From Palsa-883 sp963847615 (GTDB lineage Bacteria; Pseudomonadota; Alphaproteobacteria; Acetobacterales; Acetobacteraceae): a DNA stretch of 64,000 nt. Below the pieces are notes generated by a model, which saw only the letters and a program-made list of their open reading frames with translations, was not told where the DNA came from and made no database searches. Every line of letters starts with the position of its first letter. The stretch's first letter is position 1. Shown in pieces: positions 45,347-53,133 of the stretch. Made by a program: the position numbers and the translations under genes. The DNA lies in contig CAWKAN010000025.1 of the NCBI GenBank assembly GCA_963847615.1, forward strand, positions 186,001-250,000, in the 5' to 3' direction.

Positions 45347-45517
45347 TCACCCGCCCGCCGACGAAAAAAACGCCGCAGCCGATTGAACGGTCGCGACCTT
45401 CTGCGCGACGGCAACGGTGATCCACTGGCCGCGCGATACACCGTCCGCCTTGGCCAGACATTCTGCCTCCCGCTTGAGCGAGGCAGGCAGTTTCAACGGA
45501 TACGTTCCAATACTCAT
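45347..45517 (-). pseudogene. HicB-like small antitoxin gene, frameshifted in a homopolymer
   Basis: From the ATG at 45517 the protein reads MSIGTYPLKLPASLKREAEC, LAKADGVSRGQWITVAVAQK and VATVQSAAAFF, then SSAGG and a stop at 45347. This matches the ribbon-helix-helix antitoxin-like proteins often labelled HicB (YPLRLPxSL, then QWIxxAVAxK, then ADFF). A run of seven A (seven T on the coding strand) at 45364-45370 is one longer than needed. With six, the frame continues FFRRRAGDARAEDMKATLAR, as in relatives. The downstream end runs into the inverted repeat. No partner toxin gene is visible. Confidence 0.6.
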
Positions 45518-45597
45518 CCTCTGATCCTCATGCGTGCGCCAGCCGGTTCGTTCGGACCTTCAGCTACAGTCGCTCCTCGGCCCGGCCGGCACGAGAA

Positions 45598-46119
45598 TCA
45601 GTAGATTCGCTCCCAAATCCGCTCGACGGAGCTCTTGCGCACCGTCTCACGGATCAACGCGGCGTCGGCTTGGGAAAGCATCGGCAGACCGGTGCCCTTC
45701 TTGAAAAGCTCTGGCCGCCGTGCAGCAAGCAGCAGCAACCGCGTCATCGACGAACTCGGCGACACCTCGCCGCTCTCGTATTTTTCGAATGCCTTCGGGC
45801 CACCGCCAAACACCCGAGCCGCTTCCTGTTGCGAGAGCCCGCACGCTTCCCGGATCGCCCGGATAACAAGCGGCGTAAGGGCTGCATGCTTCGCCCTGGC
45901 CCTGGCCTCGCGCCGGGCCGCGGCGCGAATGACATTGTCCTCGTCAACCAGTTGACCTTCGGTATCGTCTGGATCGTCAATCGACGCCCACCACCCGGGC
46001 TGGCCATAGGTGAAAGGCTGGCCGCCGATCTCGATGGTCAGCATCTTTACACCGCGGTGCAACAGCCTGCCGCTTTCCGCGCTTTGAATCACATCCGGGT
46101 AGTCACGTGGATTGGTCAT
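45598..46119 (-). CDS. mqsA: MqsA-like antitoxin without the zinc cysteines
   Basis: The 173-residue product has an N-terminal toxin-binding domain (SGRLLHRGVKMLTIEIGGQP, YGQPGWWAS) in which the CxxC zinc pairs of E. coli MqsA are absent. The C-terminal helix-turn-helix is LVIRAIREACGLSQQEAARV, then FGGGPKAFEKYESGEVSPSS. This fits a known zinc-less MqsA subgroup. It binds MqsR and represses the operon. Its ATG overlaps the mqsR stop by four bases (46116-46119), so the order is toxin then antitoxin. Confidence 0.87.
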   Translation of the reverse strand: MTNPRDYPDVIQSAESGRLLHRGVKMLTIEIGGQPFTYGQPGWWASIDDPDDTEGQLVDEDNVIRAAARREARARAKHAALTPLVIRAIREACGLSQQEAARVFGGGPKAFEKYESGEVSPSSSMTRLLLLAARRPELFKKGTGLPMLSQADAALIRETVRKSSVERIWERIY

Positions 46120-46430
46120 AACTCGTTTTCCTTAAAGCTGATCAGCAGCAACTCCCCACGCGCATCCACTGTGAACTTCACGTACAACTCGCAACGGTCA
46201 ACGACTGGTTTATAGACATCCTGCCAAACCGCAGGATCGATCTCCGACCGCATGGACTTGTCGAAGTCGCGCGGTGTGAGGTGGGCTATGACGTCGATGA
46301 CCGCATGCTCATCCATTCCAACATCGTCAGCCCCAGCGGCGGCTGCCATTGTGCGGTTCAGCCCGCTCACGTCGGCGAAGGCGAATTTGACCATCCGCAG
46401 AACGTAATGCGGCGCCCGCCCACTCTTCAT
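46116..46430 (-). CDS. mqsR: MqsR-type mRNA interferase toxin
   Basis: The 104-residue product starts MKSGRAPHYVLRMVKFAFAD. It has the MqsR core DVIAHLTPRDFDKSMRSEID, PAVWQDVYKPVVDRCELYVK and ends LLLISFKENEL, matching the conserved WQDVY and LxxSFKE motifs. MqsR belongs to the RelE fold and cuts mRNA at GCU in E. coli. It is the first gene of a two-gene operon with mqsA. ATG 46430 lies directly next to a 17-bp palindrome that is probably the operator. Confidence 0.9.
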   Translation of the reverse strand: MKSGRAPHYVLRMVKFAFADVSGLNRTMAAAAGADDVGMDEHAVIDVIAHLTPRDFDKSMRSEIDPAVWQDVYKPVVDRCELYVKFTVDARGELLLISFKENEL

Positions 46431-46447
46431 ACCCCCATATTGGGGGT
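46431..46447. promoter_or_regulatory. Palindrome at the mqsR start, candidate MqsA operator
   Basis: ACCCCCA-TAT-TGGGGGT is a perfect inverted repeat with 7-bp arms, directly before the mqsR ATG. The HTH antitoxin would be expected to bind such a site and block its own operon. It also overlaps the ribosome binding region. Confidence 0.55.
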
Positions 46448-46629
46448 TCAAGAGGGCAACGTCAAGATCGATCCGCGCCGCAACCTGCCACGCGTGGTCG
46501 TCGAAGCTGATGAGCGTCTCCTTCGCGTAGGCGCCGACCAGGTCCAGCGAGAGCGGGAGAGAAACGAGCTCGCGGGCAATGCGGCGCCCCGCCTTGCCCA
46601 GCGCCGCCCCATCCCCCACCTTTGCCGTC

Positions 46630-47445
46630 ATGACACAAACAGCGGCGCTGCCCGCGCGGGGCGTGATCGAGATCGGCGGGGAGGATCGCGTCGCCTTCCT
46701 GCAGGGCCTGGTGTCGAACGACGTCGCGCCCGCGGCGCCGGGCCGCGCGGTGTGGACCGCGCTGCTGACGCCGCAGGGCAAGTGGCTGGCGGACTTCTTC
46801 ATCCTGGCCGACGGCGACCGCCTGCTGCTGGACTGCGAGCGCGCCCAGGCGGCGATGCTGATCGCGCGGCTCGGCCGGTTCCGGCTGCGCTCGAAGGTGA
46901 CGATCGGCGCGCGTGACGACCTTGCCGTGTTCGTCGCCTGGGGCGGCCCGCCGCCGCAGGCCGCCATCGCCGCCCCCGACCCGCGCCTGCAAGCCGCCGG
47001 CTGGCGGCTGCTGTCGCCCGCGCCGCTCGCCACCAACGCGCCCGCGACAGACTGGGACCTGCATCGCCTGCGCCTCGGCCTGCCCGACGGCTCGGCCGAC
47101 CTGGAGGCGGAAAAAACCGTGCTGCTGGAAGCCGGCTTCGACGAGCTGTCCGGCGTCTCCTGGACCAAGGGCTGCTACATGGGCCAGGAACTCACCGCCC
47201 GCACCCGATACCGCGGGCTGGTGAAGCGCCGGCTGGTGCCGGTCGCCGTGGCCGGACCGCTGCCCGCGCCCGGCACGCCGGTGCTGCGCGACGGCGCCGA
47301 GGTCGGGACGATGCGCTCGGGACGCGACGCGCTGGGCCTGGCGGTGCTGCGGCTGGAAGCGCTGACCGGCGACCTCGCCTGCGGCGAGGCCCGCCTGACC
47401 CCGCGCATCCCCGACTGGATGCGCCTGCCGGAGGCAGTGCCATGA
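46630..47445 (+). CDS. ygfZ: YgfZ/GcvT-family folate-binding protein
   Basis: The 271-residue product starts MTQTAALPARGVIEIGGEDR. It has FLQGLVSNDV near the N-terminus, TALLTPQGKWLADFFI, and the hallmark YgfZ motif TKGCYMGQELTARTRYRG. YgfZ assists the repair or assembly of certain iron-sulfur proteins in a folate-dependent way. The ATG at 46630 is the first Met of the conserved region. Upstream in-frame sequence overlaps unrelated DNA. The stop overlaps the start of the methyltransferase gene (ATGA at 47442-47445), so they form an operon. Confidence 0.9.
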   Translation: MTQTAALPARGVIEIGGEDRVAFLQGLVSNDVAPAAPGRAVWTALLTPQGKWLADFFILADGDRLLLDCERAQAAMLIARLGRFRLRSKVTIGARDDLAVFVAWGGPPPQAAIAAPDPRLQAAGWRLLSPAPLATNAPATDWDLHRLRLGLPDGSADLEAEKTVLLEAGFDELSGVSWTKGCYMGQELTARTRYRGLVKRRLVPVAVAGPLPAPGTPVLRDGAEVGTMRSGRDALGLAVLRLEALTGDLACGEARLTPRIPDWMRLPEAVP

Positions 47446-48062
47446 GCACGCCGCCCCCGCCGCCGACCCAGCCATTACCGACCCAGGCGCTCAACTGGGA
47501 GGAACGTTTCCGCGAGGGCACCACGCGCTGGGAGCGTCCCGCGCTGCACCCCGCCTTCGTCGACTGGCAGGAAAGCGGCGTGCTGGCGCCGTGCCGCATC
47601 CTGGTGCCGGGCGCCGGGCGCAGCACCGAGCCGCTGGCGCTGGCCGAGGCCGGGTTCACCGTCACCGTGGTAGACGCCGCGCCGACCGCCGTGGCGGCGC
47701 AGCGGGCGCGGCTCGAGCGGGTGCACATGACCGCGCGGGTCGAGCTGGCGGACCTGTTCGCCTGGCAGGTCCCGGCGCCGTTCGACGCGATCTACAACCA
47801 GGCCTGCCTGTGCGCGTTGCCGCCGGCACTGTGGCCGGACTACGCGGCGCGGCTGCACGCCTGGCTGCGCCCCGGCGGGCGGCTGTTCGCCCTGTTCATG
47901 CAGACCGGCAAGGACGGCGGGCCGCCGTTCCACTGCGACGTGGCGGCGATGCGCGCGCTGTTCGACGCCACGCACTGGGACTGGCCGGAGGCGCTGTCCG
48001 CGCCGGTCCCGCACCCCTCCGGGATCGGCGCCGAACAGCCCGCGATCCTGGCCCGCCGCTGA
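47442..48062 (+). CDS. TPMT-family SAM-dependent methyltransferase
   Basis: The 206-residue product starts MSTPPPPPTQPLPTQALNWE and has RWERPALHPAFVDW and the SAM-binding motif ILVPGAGRSTEPLALAEAGF. It then has TVTVVDAAPTAVAAQRARLE and YNQACLCALPPALWPDYAAR. This is the thiopurine S-methyltransferase group of class I methyltransferases. Many of these methylate small thiol, selenium or halide compounds, and the substrate here is not evident. Translation is coupled to ygfZ. Confidence 0.86.
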   Translation: MSTPPPPPTQPLPTQALNWEERFREGTTRWERPALHPAFVDWQESGVLAPCRILVPGAGRSTEPLALAEAGFTVTVVDAAPTAVAAQRARLERVHMTARVELADLFAWQVPAPFDAIYNQACLCALPPALWPDYAARLHAWLRPGGRLFALFMQTGKDGGPPFHCDVAAMRALFDATHWDWPEALSAPVPHPSGIGAEQPAILARR

Positions 48063-48370
48063 GCATGGCGCGACGCCGGTGAGCGCCGCCGCCGCGATCC
48101 GCCCGGCGCCGGCTTTGCGCGTCGGCATCACCGGGCTGCGCCGGCTGGACCAGGCCAGGTGGCTCGGCTGAACCCGGCGCGTCCGCTGGTCTCCCAGGAC
48201 CTCGGCACCGAGGCGGTGGCCCTGGCCACCCCGCTGCTGCCGGACCTGGAGGGCTGGGCGCGCTTGTTCCGCGTCAACGGCGTCGACGTGACCTGAGGCA
48301 AGTCTGCCGCTGGCGGCCTGCCCGAGGTCCGCTGACCAATGGGGCGCGCCGCGCGGGTCGCGTCGTCGGC
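48063..48370. other. Spacer with a short open fragment
   Basis: A 43-codon plus-strand stretch reading NPARPLVSQDLGTEAVALAT, then PLLPDLEGWARLFRVNGVDV, ends at TGA 48294. It looks protein-like but has no start signal and was not matched to a family. It may be a gene remnant. Nothing else is seen. Confidence 0.35.
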
Positions 48371-49345
48371 TCAGCCCAGCGGCGACAGCGCGTAGGCGTC
48401 GTGCACCAGGCGCATCGCCTCGGCCATGTCGTCGAGATCGGCGATCGGCTTTTCCCCCCGCTCCAGCCGGCGCAGCGTGTCGGCGACGAAGGTGGGATAC
48501 AGCGGCGCGTTGATCAGCGGCATCGCGCTGGTGTGCCGGGCGCGGGTGTCGTCGCTGATCTCCAAAGTCTCGGCGTCGCGCGCGGCGAAGTAGTGGCGCT
48601 CGGTGCGGATGCTGTAGTGCATGTCGAACACCGAGTGCGGCGCCGGGTACAGGTAGCCGGTCTCCACCACGCAGCGCGCGCCGCCGCCCTGCAGCAGCAC
48701 CACCGCGTGGTCTTCGATCGACAGACGGGCCTGCGCGTTGGACAGCATCGCGGCGGTGACCTCGAACCGCGCGCCCGGCAGCAGCACGCGGCAGAGGTCG
48801 AGGAAATGCACCCCGAGATTGATCAGCGGTCCGCCGCCGGCGGTGGCGCGGTCCAGCATCCACGCGCAGCGCGCCTGGCGGTAGCGATCGACCAGGCCGC
48901 CGATGAACTTGAACGTCATGTAGTGGATCGCCTCGCCGGCGGCGGCCTCGCGCACCGCGTCGAGCAGGGCGCAGTGGCGGAACACGAAGGGGATCGCGGC
49001 GAAGGCGTTGGCCGCGCGCGCCAGCGCGGCGAGCGCGCGCACCTCGGCCAGCGAGGTGCCGCAGGGTTTTTCCATGGCGAACGGGATGCGCGCCTCGATC
49101 AGGAAGCGGCCGAGCGCCGGCATGTCGCAGTGCCGGCCGAGCGCGAAGGCGAAATCCGGCTTCAGCCTGGCGCACATCTCGCGATAGTCGGCGAAGGCCG
49201 GGCAGCCGGCCTGCGCGGCGACCGGTGCCGCGCGCGCCGGGTCCTCGTCGCTCACCCCCACCACGGCGACGCCGGGCAGTGCCAGGCACGGGTCCAGGTA
49301 GAACGGCACGTGCCAGTGCGAGACGCCGATCACCACAATGCGCAT
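48371..49345 (-). CDS. Gfo/Idh/MocA-family oxidoreductase
   Basis: The 324-residue product starts MRIVVIGVSHWHVPFYLDPC. An NAD(P)-binding Rossmann strand is followed by VVGVSDEDPARAAPVAAQAG and the hallmark FAMEKPCGTSLAEVRALAAL, whose Lys is catalytic in the family. The C-terminal domain has GGGPLINLGVHFLDLCRVLL. Such enzymes oxidise or reduce sugars and cyclitols. The partner is not evident, as no sugar operon is adjacent. The ATG matches the family start. Confidence 0.85.
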   Translation of the reverse strand: MRIVVIGVSHWHVPFYLDPCLALPGVAVVGVSDEDPARAAPVAAQAGCPAFADYREMCARLKPDFAFALGRHCDMPALGRFLIEARIPFAMEKPCGTSLAEVRALAALARAANAFAAIPFVFRHCALLDAVREAAAGEAIHYMTFKFIGGLVDRYRQARCAWMLDRATAGGGPLINLGVHFLDLCRVLLPGARFEVTAAMLSNAQARLSIEDHAVVLLQGGGARCVVETGYLYPAPHSVFDMHYSIRTERHYFAARDAETLEISDDTRARHTSAMPLINAPLYPTFVADTLRRLERGEKPIADLDDMAEAMRLVHDAYALSPLG

Positions 49346-49485
49346 GTCGCTCCTCCCGCCCGATCGCCCCCCGCCCCCGGCCCGATCATCCTACGGGATT
49401 CACCCACCCCCTGTCCGCGATTGTCGACCGACCGGTCGGTCCTGGGCGGGTTCGCAGCGTCCGCAGGCAAGCAAGCAAGAATTTC

Positions 49486-49670
49486 GCTCATATGGCGTTG
49501 ACTGTTGGACGGCCCCGTAGGGCGGAAAAGCGCAGCGCCTTCCGCCACCGCCGGGCGAGCCGCTCGCATCTGCCGACGTCCCCAACAACATATCCCGCCA
49601 CCGTCCGACGGCGGAAGGCGCTGCGCTTTTCCGCCCTACGGGGCCGTCCAACCGTCAACGCCATATGAGC
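49486..49670. repeat. Inverted repeat with 61-bp arms
   Basis: The left arm 49486-49546 (GCTCATATGGCGTTGACTGT...) and the right arm 49610-49670 (...CGTCAACGCCATATGAGC) are reverse complements with one mismatch. The arms contain GTAGGGCGGAAAAGCGCAGC, a motif of a common dispersed repeat in proteobacterial spacers. The 63-base centre is unrelated. No coding capacity. Confidence 0.85.
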
Positions 49671-49680
49671 CAAGAATTTT

Positions 49681-49815
49681 AACCCGGAGGAAGCGCGGAG
49701 GGCCACGGAGAAGGCATCGATGCGCTACGCGCGGTGCCGGAACCGACGACAGCGCGAAGCGCCCAAATGCCTTGCTTCTCCGTGGCCTTCGTGGCCCTCC
49801 GCGCTTCCTCCGTGT
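49681..49815. repeat. Second inverted repeat (CGGAGGAAGCGCGGAGG type)
   Basis: The left arm near 49681-49716 (GGAGGAAGCGCGGAGGGCCA, then CGGAGAAGGCA) is matched by an inverted arm near 49766-49815 (TGCCTTGCTTCTCCGTGGCC, then GGCCCTCCGCGCTTCCTCCG). A fragment of the same repeat is near 43040. It lies directly beside the 61-bp-arm repeat. Confidence 0.75.
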
Positions 49816-49914
49816 TGGAATCCTTGCTTGCTTGCGATGCAGCCAGCGCCCAGGTCGCATCATCGGAGCGCGCCGACCGCCGCGGGCAACGCTAGGTCAA
49901 TGCCGTAGGCCCGA

Positions 49915-51321
49915 TCATCCCAGAGTTTGCAGCCAGTCGCGCAGCGGGCGCCAGAGCACGCGCTCGGCGGTGCCGCCGGCGACCATGCCGATGTGCCCGG
50001 CGTGCGGTTCGTGCAGCACCGCGCCTTGGATCAGCGCGGCGAGCGGGCGGGCGCTCTCGGGCGGCACGATGCGGTCGCGCGCCGGCGCGGCGACAAAGCT
50101 GGGCAGCCGCACGGCGGCGGGATCGACCGGCATCCCGGCGATCCGCCAGCTGCCGCGCGCCGGCGAATTCTCGCCATACCAGCCGGCCAGGCATTCGCGC
50201 GCCACCGGCGCGGCGAGCGGCACGCCGTCGTTCAGCCAGTCCTCCAGCGCAACGAACAGCCGGGCGCGGGCGCCCTCCTGGTCCAGCCGCGCGAAGCCGC
50301 GATACTTGTCCGCCACGCCCCACGGGTCGAGCAGCGCGAACAGCAGTTGCAGCAGGTCGATCGGCAGGGTCTGGTTGAACGCCAGCGCCGGCTCGAACAG
50401 CGGCAGCATGCCGGCCAGGGTCTGCGCCCGGGTCAGTCCTGCGGCGCGATCGGCGGCATGGAAGTCCCACGGCGCCGCCAGCAGCCCGAGGCCGCGGAGC
50501 AGCTCCGGCCGGCGCGCCGCCGCGGCAACCGCCAGGGTGCCGCCCATGCAATAGCCCACCAGCACCGTCGGCCCGCCCGCCAGGTCGGCGGCGGCTTGCA
50601 TCGCCCGTTCCAGCCGGCCCGCGACGTAGTCGGTCAGGGTGAAGCGCCGCTCGACCTCGGCGGGCCAGCCCCAGTCCAGCAGCAGCGGCCGGACGCCTTG
50701 CCTCGCCAGCCAGCGCAGCATCGAGTGGCCCGGTGCCAGGTCGAGCACATAGGCGCGGTTCACCAGGCTGGGCACGAACAGCGCCGGCACGCCCGCGCGG
50801 GCCCGCTCCGGACCGTCGTGGCCCGAACCGTCGCGGCCCGAACCGTCGCGGCCCGGACCGTCGCGGCCCGGACCGTCGTGGTCCGGGCGCTCGCGGTTCG
50901 CATGATCGTGGTCGGGGCCCGCGCGATCGCCCCCGCCGTCGCCGGGGACGCCGTAATCCAGCAGGCGGGTCTCGCCCTCGGCCCAGACCGTTGCGGGGTC
51001 CTGCAAGCTGCGCGCGTAGGGGTGGCGGCGATAGGCGGCGATGCCGCTGATCAGGTCGGCGTCCTGGCGCAGCGTCGCCTCGACCACCGCGCTGGGGAAG
51101 GCCTCAGCGGCGCCGTCGGCGTGGTCCGGGTTCCGCAGCGCCGCGACGATGGCCGCCGCCGCCGCCGCGAACGCCGTGCTCGAGCTCGGCGAGGCGGGAT
51201 TCGAGTTCGCCGACGTGGCGCGCGAGACGGTCGATCGCAGCATCGCGAGGGTCAGGTGCAGCAGCAGCGGGCGCGGCCCGCGGCGGCGCAGCGGTGCCGG
51301 CGCGTCGGTCCGCGGGTTCAT
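49915..51321 (-). CDS. phaC: PHA synthase (PhaC-like, class III type) alpha/beta hydrolase
   Basis: The catalytic Cys is in VLVGYCMGGTLAVAAA, the Asp in APARDRIVPPESARPLA and the His in PHAGHIGMV, as in PHA synthases. VPSLVNRAYVLDLAPGHSML is the conserved oxyanion/N-terminal region. It polymerises hydroxyacyl-CoA on PHA granules. A run of DGPGRDGPGRDG repeats at about residues 145-175 interrupts the lead to the VPSLVNR strand. The open frame overlaps the upstream phaE-like gene by over 200 bases, so the true start is probably internal, perhaps near a GTG at about 51090. The open frame codes for 468 residues. Confidence 0.8.
   Translation of the reverse strand: MNPRTDAPAPLRRRGPRPLLLHLTLAMLRSTVSRATSANSNPASPSSSTAFAAAAAAIVAALRNPDHADGAAEAFPSAVVEATLRQDADLISGIAAYRRHPYARSLQDPATVWAEGETRLLDYGVPGDGGGDRAGPDHDHANRERPDHDGPGRDGPGRDGSGRDGSGHDGPERARAGVPALFVPSLVNRAYVLDLAPGHSMLRWLARQGVRPLLLDWGWPAEVERRFTLTDYVAGRLERAMQAAADLAGGPTVLVGYCMGGTLAVAAAARRPELLRGLGLLAAPWDFHAADRAAGLTRAQTLAGMLPLFEPALAFNQTLPIDLLQLLFALLDPWGVADKYRGFARLDQEGARARLFVALEDWLNDGVPLAAPVARECLAGWYGENSPARGSWRIAGMPVDPAAVRLPSFVAAPARDRIVPPESARPLAALIQGAVLHEPHAGHIGMVAGGTAERVLWRPLRDWLQTLG
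50815..50882. repeat. 15-bp in-frame tandem repeat in phaC
   Basis: About five copies of CCGTCGCGGCCCGRA (R is A or G) encode alternating Gly-Arg-Asp-Gly-Ser/Pro. The length is a multiple of three. It adds a disordered Asp/Gly insert to the synthase. Confidence 0.85.
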
Positions 51322-51646
51322 CGGCGGCCTCGGCTGCGCCCCAGGCCGGCGGCGGCCGTGGGGCGCCCGGCGGCGGTCCCGCTTGCGCCGGCGCAGGTTG
51401 CGATGCCCCGGCCTGCGCCGGTCCAGCCTGCGATGGGGGCGCCCGCGTTGCGCCGGTCGGTGACGGCCGGGACCGGGGCGCCGCGGCCAGCATGGCGGAT
51501 GCCGCGCCGGCCCAGAGCGCCAGGATCGCCTGCCAGCTCTCCTGGGCCTCCCGGTCGGCGGCGATCGCGGCTAGCTCGCTCTGCCACAGCGTGATCCAGT
51601 CGCGCGCAAGTGCCTCGAGATCCGGCTTCTGTCCAGGCTCGGCCAT
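51104..51646 (-). CDS. PhaE-like PHA-synthase accessory protein
   Basis: The 180-residue product starts MAEPGQKPDLEALARDWITL, then WQSELAAIAADREAQESWQA. A Pro/Ala-rich linker follows. It ends with a coiled coil, DPRDAAIDRLARHVGELESR. Class III PHA synthases pair with a PhaE subunit that has a helical domain and a coiled coil, and the position just upstream of phaC fits. The match is to architecture rather than to a strong motif. The last 20 residues are Gly/Arg-rich in the frame overlapping phaC, so the end may be artefactual. It diverges from phaR. Confidence 0.6.
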   Translation of the reverse strand: MAEPGQKPDLEALARDWITLWQSELAAIAADREAQESWQAILALWAGAASAMLAAAPRSRPSPTGATRAPPSQAGPAQAGASQPAPAQAGPPPGAPRPPPAWGAAEAADEPADRRAGTAAPPRAAPAAAAPDPRDAAIDRLARHVGELESRLAELEHGVRGGGGGHRRGAAEPGPRRRRR

Positions 51647-51796
51647 GCCGCATTGGTCCCCTGTCCCGGCGCGGCGCGGACCATAAGCCCGGCGCTTCGC
51701 CCGCGGAACCGTCAAACCGGGACAATTCGGCAAATAACGCTTTCGCAGGTGCGGCATAGGCCGCATTGTATCTCCACACCCGCGCGGGAGAGACGT

Positions 51797-52423
51797 ATGT
51801 CCGAAGCCGTTCGTGCCGACGCCAAGCCCAAGCCGGCGGACGCCTCGCCGACCGTGGTGGTGAAGAAATACGCCAACCGCCGGCTGTACAACACGGAAAG
51901 CTCAAGCTACATCACCCTCGACAACCTGGCCGATATGGTCCGCCAGGGGCGTGACTTCGTGGTCTACGACGCCAAGTCCGGCGAGGACATCACCCGCGGC
52001 GTGCTGACCCAGATCATCGTGGAGGAGGAGGGCAAGCAGGGCCAGAGCCTGTTGCCGACCGCGTTCCTGCGCCAGTTGATCGGCTTCTATGGCGACCAGG
52101 TGCAAAGCCTGGTGCCGAAATACCTGGAACAGGCGCTGGGCGCCTTCGGCCACCAGCAGGAACAGATGCGCGCGGCCATGCAGAAGACCATGGGCGGCAT
52201 GTTCCCGTTCGGCAACATGGAAGAAGTCAGCCGGCAGAACATGGCGATGATGGAGCGGGCCATGAGCTTCTTTACCCCGTTCTACCGGCCAGCGGATCAG
52301 GGCGCCCAAGGCGGCGGTCCCACTGGCAGTCCCATTGGCGGTCCCGATACCGCGACTGAGATCGCCTCGCTGCGCGCCGAAGTGGCGGCGCTGCGGGCAC
52401 AACTGGCAGCGAAAACCAGGTAG
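51797..52423 (+). CDS. phaR: PHA synthesis repressor PhaR
   Basis: The 208-residue product has the PHB/PHA accumulation regulator DNA-binding domain VVKKYANRRLYNTESSSYIT, then LDNLADMVRQGRDFVVYDAK and SGEDITRGVLTQIIVEEEGK. A region for binding PHA granules follows. In the free state PhaR represses phasin and PHA genes and is titrated by nascent granules. GGGAGAGACGT precedes the ATG at 51797. It is divergent from the phaE-like/phaC pair, so the 150-bp spacer probably holds its own operator. Confidence 0.92.
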   Translation: MSEAVRADAKPKPADASPTVVVKKYANRRLYNTESSSYITLDNLADMVRQGRDFVVYDAKSGEDITRGVLTQIIVEEEGKQGQSLLPTAFLRQLIGFYGDQVQSLVPKYLEQALGAFGHQQEQMRAAMQKTMGGMFPFGNMEEVSRQNMAMMERAMSFFTPFYRPADQGAQGGGPTGSPIGGPDTATEIASLRAEVAALRAQLAAKTR

Positions 52424-52609
52424 GCGCCCCGATCGTCGTGACCGGCGAGGCCCCGAGCGACGCCTTGCATCGACCGCGCGGCCGGTTCCCATCTCGCCGC
52501 TCTCGCCCCCCGCTTCCAGGCGGGCCAGCCTGGAGACCGCCCGCACCCGGCTGATCGGCAGGCACGTCGCCGGCGCAACCTCGGCAGCGGCGCCGGCGTG
52601 ACCGGCGGT

Positions 52610-53056
52610 TTACCGGCCGGCGTCCCGGTCCTCGGCTCCGGCCCGCAGCGGGGCGCGCGGCTTCAGCAGCGGCAGGATCAGGCCGACGCCGATCCCCCAC
52701 GAGCCGTTGATCAGTAACGACCGCAGGATCGGCCAGGCCATCCAGCCGCCGGCAACCGGCGCCCCCTTGATCGGCGCGACGATGAACATGCCGACCAGCG
52801 CGGCGATGATCCCCATCACCAGCCCGTCGAGCCACAGCGGCCAGGTGAAGCGCGGCCGCAGCAGGCCGAACACCGCGCCGTACAACCCGCCCCAGAAGCA
52901 CAGATCGACGATCAGCGGCACGCTGAACGGCGGCATCGGACGGGTCGGATAGGGCGGGTTCGGTATCGACCCCACCGCGTAGAGCAGCGCCCACATGCCC
53001 TGGTGGAACGTCAGGACCGAGATCGCGGCGGCGACGAAGCCCAGGAACCCCCGCAT
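52610..53056 (-). CDS. Hypothetical four-helix membrane protein
   Basis: The 148-residue product starts MRGFLGFVAAAISVLTFHQG. It has about four hydrophobic segments (the first 20 residues; VPLIVDLCFWGGLYGAVFGL; LVMGIIAALVGMFIVAPIKG; a C-terminal ILRSLLINGSWGIGVGLIL). The pattern FHQGMWALLYAVGSIPNPPY is seen in uncharacterised inner-membrane proteins of Alphaproteobacteria. No function is known. ATG 53056 is chosen over a longer, Arg-rich upstream reading. Confidence 0.65.
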   Translation of the reverse strand: MRGFLGFVAAAISVLTFHQGMWALLYAVGSIPNPPYPTRPMPPFSVPLIVDLCFWGGLYGAVFGLLRPRFTWPLWLDGLVMGIIAALVGMFIVAPIKGAPVAGGWMAWPILRSLLINGSWGIGVGLILPLLKPRAPLRAGAEDRDAGR

Positions 53057-53133
53057 TGTCGCCGATTGCCTGGCCACTCTTCCCCCCTCGTCACGGTCCC
53101 GCGCGAAGCCTAGCCCCCGGCGCCGGCGCAACG

